This document shows positions 5,211-7,869 of a stretch of 7,869 nt of DNA, one piece after another. Within the stretch, counting starts at the first letter, position 1. Each line of letters begins with the position of its first letter. The DNA is from UMGS973 sp963609975 (GTDB taxonomy: Bacteria; Bacillota; Clostridia; Peptostreptococcales; Anaerovoracaceae). The DNA lies in NCBI GenBank assembly GCA_963609975.1, contig CAVDMD010000106.1, positions 1 to 7,869 of the forward strand, read 5' to 3'. The notes under the pieces were generated by a model that was not told the origin of the DNA, did no database searches, and was given only the letters and a program-made list of their open reading frames with translations. A program made the translations under genes and the position numbers.

Positions 5211-5781
5211 AAAAACAATGAAATCCGCATTTGAATCCATGATGTTTGTATGGGGAGAGCCTCTTGATGTCAGGCTTGCGGCAGAGGTGTTCAATATGAA
5301 CCCCAAAGAGGTATATGACTGCTTTAAGGAGCTGCAGGAGGAATATGAGCAGGAGTCGAGAGGCATACGCATAAGAGAGATAAACAGAAGCTTTCAGTTT
5401 GTGACAGATATAGACAATGCGGAATACATAGAGAGGCTGTGTACGCCCGTCAAGGTCAAAAGGCTTTCACAGTCTGCGCTGGAGGTGCTTGCAATAATAG
5501 CATACAGGCAGCCCGTAACCAAAGGCGAGATAGAGAGCATCAGAGGTATCAGATGCGACAGGGTTGTAGACGGTCTTGAAGCCAAAGGGCTTGTAGAGCA
5601 AAAAGGCCGGTCTGACAGAATAGGCAGACCCATACTCTATGGCACAACAGACACATTCCTGAAGCATTTCGGCTTCAAATCCCTAAAAGAGCTTCCGGAT
5701 ATCGAGGATATAGAGTCGGCAATGGAGGCAGATGCGCCTGAAGACGAGCTTGATATGCAGCAGATTTCAATAGAACTGTAA
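5200..5781 (+). CDS. scpB: Segregation and condensation protein B
   Basis: A 193-residue protein that dimerises and binds the middle of ScpA in the SMC-ScpAB complex for chromosome segregation. It consists of two winged-helix domains: the first (about 5-80) contains AFESMMFVWGEPLDVRLAAE, and the second the family signature ALEVLAIIAYRQPVTKGEIE starting at residue 93, followed by IRGIRCDRVVDGLEAKGLV and GRSDRIGRPILYGTT from residue 136. It ends in an acidic tail (from about 166) with many Asp and Glu. The start at 5200 has an excellent GGAGGAGG (5186-5193) six bases ahead and lies inside the end of scpA, so expression is coupled. A strong terminator begins at the stop codon. Confidence 0.96.
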   Translation: MTSKKTMKSAFESMMFVWGEPLDVRLAAEVFNMNPKEVYDCFKELQEEYEQESRGIRIREINRSFQFVTDIDNAEYIERLCTPVKVKRLSQSALEVLAIIAYRQPVTKGEIESIRGIRCDRVVDGLEAKGLVEQKGRSDRIGRPILYGTTDTFLKHFGFKSLKELPDIEDIESAMEADAPEDELDMQQISIEL

Positions 5782-5821
5782 ACAGCGGTCCGCATTTTTG
5801 ATGCGGGCTGTTCTTTTTTTT
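5781..5821 (+). terminator. Strong rho-independent terminator after scpB
   Basis: AACAGC (5781-5786) pairs with GCTGTT (5807-5812) and CCGCAT (5790-5795) with ATGCGG (5801-5806), with a three-base bulge on the 5' side and a five-base loop. TTCTTTTTTTT follows. The T-run ends at 5821, only 23 bases before the next start codon. Confidence 0.85.
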
Positions 5822-5844
5822 GCCTGCCGGCATAGATTGAAGAT

Positions 5845-6765
5845 ATGAAGAAAAATGAAATCAGAAAAAACTGCAGAATCGCAACGGCCGTCTACGCTCT
5901 GGTACTGACAGTTGCGCTGATTGTTTCATCGGCATCGGGGCTTCCACGGGGCAGCAGGCTGAGCGCCGTAATGACATCAGATATAGCGGTGCCGCAGATT
6001 TCGGCGGAGCAGGCGATACTTACAGATGATGACGGGCATATTCTCTATGAAAAAAACAGCAGCAGAAAAGCCTATCCTGCAAGCACCACCAAAATCCTGA
6101 CCTGCATTACTGCCATAGACATCATGGAGGAGATTAAGGCTGATATTGACCAGACAGTTACGGTTCCAAAGGAAGCGACAGGCATCGAAGGCTCATCAGT
6201 GTATCTCAAAGCGGGAGAAAAAATATCCTTTGAAGACCTGCTTTATGCGGCAATGTTAAGATCGGGAAACGATGCAGCCACAGCCATAGCGGTAATAGCG
6301 GGAGGAAACGAGGCGGAGTTTGTAAGGCGCATGAACCGGAAAGCCTCAGAGCTTGGGTGCAGCGGTTCAAACTTCACAAACCCCACCGGACTGTTTGATG
6401 AAAACCACTATACTACAGCCGCAGATATGGCCAGGATTGCGGCATATGCCATGCAGAACCATACTTTCAGACAGATAGCCTCAGCAGAAGAATATACGGC
6501 AAAGAGGCAGGCATTTGCTGTAACACAAAGCAAAGATAAGGAATATATAGAGTACAGAATGTATAATAAAAACAAGACAGTCCACGAATACGAAGGGGCA
6601 ACAGGTATCAAAATAGGGTATACCAAAGCCTCCGGCAGGACACTGGCAGCATCGGCCGCGCGGGGAGAGCACGAAGTGATTGCGGTTGTAATGGCAGCTC
6701 CGGACTGGTTTAACGATGCCTACAGGCTGATGGACTACGGATTTGGACTTCTTGGGGAGGAGTGA
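5845..6765 (+). CDS. D-alanyl-D-alanine carboxypeptidase (penicillin-binding protein, S11 family, short form)
   Basis: A 306-residue serine DD-peptidase that trims the terminal D-Ala of peptidoglycan stem peptides outside the membrane. A basic start and a hydrophobic stretch (residues 12-30) form a signal peptide or N-terminal anchor, with likely cleavage after the Ser/Ala/Gly-rich segment. The catalytic SxxK is Ser80-Thr-Thr-Lys83 in YPASTTK; the SxN box is Ser140-Gly-Asn142 in LRSGNDAA; NPTGLFDENHYTTAADMA (179-196) is a family signature. The third box, normally KTG, reads Lys256-Ile-Gly258 in ATGIKIGYT, an odd substitution. The protein ends soon after the catalytic domain and lacks the beta-rich stalk and C-terminal amphipathic anchor of PBP5/DacA-type enzymes, which run to about 380-440 residues. 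The ribosome site (TTGAAG) is weak. The stop overlaps the next gene as GTGA. Confidence 0.9.
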   Translation: MKKNEIRKNCRIATAVYALVLTVALIVSSASGLPRGSRLSAVMTSDIAVPQISAEQAILTDDDGHILYEKNSSRKAYPASTTKILTCITAIDIMEEIKADIDQTVTVPKEATGIEGSSVYLKAGEKISFEDLLYAAMLRSGNDAATAIAVIAGGNEAEFVRRMNRKASELGCSGSNFTNPTGLFDENHYTTAADMARIAAYAMQNHTFRQIASAEEYTAKRQAFAVTQSKDKEYIEYRMYNKNKTVHEYEGATGIKIGYTKASGRTLAASAARGEHEVIAVVMAAPDWFNDAYRLMDYGFGLLGEE

Positions 6766-7652
6766 GTGACCTGAAATATGGTTGTATAGATGCGGGCACA
6801 GAAAACTGCCCCTGCCATCTTGCCGAAACAGGTGACTGTATTTACTGCAGCAGGCTGGCGGGCAAAGATTACTGCGACTGTGACTGGCAGGGCGTGTGCG
6901 TGTTCAATGAGTTTCATCAGAACGGAGAAAAAATACGAACGGCAAGAAATAAATTTGCGGCTCGTATTGTAAACAGGAAACAGTATACGGAGGATCTTTA
7001 TACTCTGGAGCTTGACACAGGCAGAGGATTTGCAATAAAAGCGCTGACACCGGGGAGTTTTGTTTCGGTAAAAAACCCGGAATGTCCGGACTGGTACAGT
7101 ATGCCGGTGTCGATTATAGGGTGCGATACAGAAAAAGGGCATATACACATAGCAGTCAAAAAAATTTCGGCCAAAAGCAAAATGATACTTGAAAGTACAG
7201 AGAGTCTTTCGGTAAGAGGAGTGTTCAGAAACGGTATAATAGGGCTTGACAGAGTTGTGAAAACAAAAGGCTCTGTTGCGGTAGTATCAAAAGGTACAGG
7301 TTTTGCCGCCGCCGCACATTTTATAAATTCATATCCTGACAGTGACATTTACATTGATACGGACAAAATCTGTCAGGCTTTTGTCAGAGACTATATGCCC
7401 CGGAATTTCAGAGGCAGGCTCAGATATGCAGACCTTAACGAAGAAAAACACAGCATTGCGAGGGAGCTTGAAAAATACAGAGGCGCTGTTATAGCAACCT
7501 CTGCGTATTTTGAGAAGTTTTTTGAAACAAACTGCGGCAGCAAATTGCAGCTTGCAATTCTGAACAACTACAGCATATGCTGCGGGGAGGGAATCTGCGG
7601 CGCCTGCTGTGACGAAAACGGCAGCAAGATGTGCAAATGCTGTGGCAGATGA
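6762..7652 (+). CDS. PyrK-like Fe-S flavoprotein (sulfide/dihydroorotate dehydrogenase-like FAD/NAD-binding protein) with cysteine-rich N-terminus
   Basis: A 296-residue protein in three parts. Residues 1-50 hold eight cysteines (8, 16, 18, 26, 29, 38, 40, 46), including CPCHLAE and YCDCDWQGVC, an arrangement able to bind a metal or Fe-S cluster. Residues about 63-160 resemble a ferredoxin-reductase FAD domain (LYTLELDTG, PGSFVSVKNP, and WYSMPVSIIG in place of the usual RP(I/V)S(I/Y)). A Rossmann-like segment follows (SVAVVSKGTGFAAAAHFI, about 171-188). The end has C274-x4-C279-x2-C282 and C291, like the [2Fe-2S] site of PyrK. It probably passes electrons between NAD(P)H and a redox partner; no catalytic partner (pyrD, gltA-like) lies nearby, so substrate and partner are unknown. 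The start is taken as GTG 6762, overlapping the upstream stop as GTGA; GGGGAGG ends one base before it, too close for normal initiation, so translational coupling or a CTG at 6771 are alternatives. Confidence 0.75.
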   Translation: MSDLKYGCIDAGTENCPCHLAETGDCIYCSRLAGKDYCDCDWQGVCVFNEFHQNGEKIRTARNKFAARIVNRKQYTEDLYTLELDTGRGFAIKALTPGSFVSVKNPECPDWYSMPVSIIGCDTEKGHIHIAVKKISAKSKMILESTESLSVRGVFRNGIIGLDRVVKTKGSVAVVSKGTGFAAAAHFINSYPDSDIYIDTDKICQAFVRDYMPRNFRGRLRYADLNEEKHSIARELEKYRGAVIATSAYFEKFFETNCGSKLQLAILNNYSICCGEGICGACCDENGSKMCKCCGR

Positions 7653-7673
7653 AAAAACGGCAGCAATACGGCA

Positions 7674-7720
7674 GGCAGCCCGCAGTGTCGGGAGAGGCAG
7701 TCTGACGAGGGCTGCCTTTT
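7674..7720 (+). terminator. Terminator after the flavoprotein gene
   Basis: GGCAGCCC (7674-7681) pairs perfectly with GGGCTGCC (7709-7716), followed by TTTT. The 27-base loop is long but can pair internally. It lies 21 bases after the stop at 7652 and ends the carboxypeptidase-flavoprotein unit. Confidence 0.65.
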
Positions 7721-7869
7721 ATGTCTTAACCTATCGGAGCAATCGCTTAAAAATTTTTTAGAAGCAGGTGGATTCCGGGCAGAAGAATATAGGGCAGACA
7801 GAACAGCAATGGTGCTCTTGATGCGAAATAATTACCGGTTACAAAGACTGCTCTTGCCCAGTGCAGGTA
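7721..7869. other. Unassigned right-hand end of the window
   Basis: I recognise no gene, tRNA, rRNA or known riboswitch core here. An A/T palindrome TAAAAATTTTTTA lies at 7748-7760. The octamer TGCTCTTG occurs twice (about 7813 and 7849). On the minus strand a frame is open from the edge to a TAA at 7747-7749 (40 codons, rich in Leu and Pro), and on the plus strand another frame is open through to the edge; either could be the end or start of a neighbouring gene, or chance. Nothing decides between them. Confidence 0.3.

Noticed and set aside
7747..7869. Minus-strand partial membrane-protein gene at the right edge
   Set aside because: Forty open codons at an edge are expected by chance in one of six frames, and I do not recognise the translation; kept only as an unassigned stretch.

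Overview
The window looks like a stretch of chromosome from a low-to-mid GC anaerobic Firmicute, probably class Clostridia and Lachnospiraceae-like. The grounds are: an scpA-scpB pair, a tandem glycine riboswitch, sigma-A-type promoters with strong GGAGG ribosome sites, an Rpn-type transposase/nuclease tail, a HipA-like toxin/XRE pair of a type I know from gut Clostridia, and a cysteine-rich PyrK-like flavoprotein. The species cannot be named from this sequence alone.

Layout. (1) 1-233 is the 3' end of an Rpn/PD-(D/E)XK-family gene, closed by a terminator. (2) 443-1322 is a decayed toxin-antitoxin locus. A strong promoter with inverted repeats drives an intact XRE-type regulator (517-972). 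Directly behind it lies a frameshifted, internally deleted remnant of a HipA-like kinase toxin (980-1286), then a terminator. (3) 1335-3269, on the minus strand, is a glycine module. A low-specificity L-threonine aldolase (threonine to glycine plus acetaldehyde) is followed by a promoter, a tandem glycine riboswitch with an overlapping terminator, and a TRIC/UPF0126-family membrane protein (Pfam 'glycine transporter'). (4) 3275-5821, on the plus strand, holds mtnA (methylthioribose-1-phosphate isomerase), divergent from the aldolase, then scpA and scpB, which overlap by 11 bases, and a strong terminator. (5) 5845-7720 holds a short D-Ala-D-Ala carboxypeptidase whose stop codon overlaps (GTGA) the start of an Fe-S flavoprotein, followed by a terminator. 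(6) 7721-7869 is unassigned.

How the genes work together. The clearest functional unit is the glycine module: one gene makes glycine and the next, probably a glycine channel or transporter, is switched by glycine-sensing RNA. From the pairing the switch should be ON with glycine, because the last strand of P1 in aptamer 2 is also the first arm of the terminator. ScpA and ScpB are kleisin and winged-helix partners of SMC in chromosome segregation. The toxin-antitoxin locus appears to be a fossil in which the antitoxin outlived its toxin. No wholly new system is evident; the most informative items are the toxin deletion, the glycine module, the variant KTG box in the carboxypeptidase and the eight-cysteine N-terminus of the flavoprotein.
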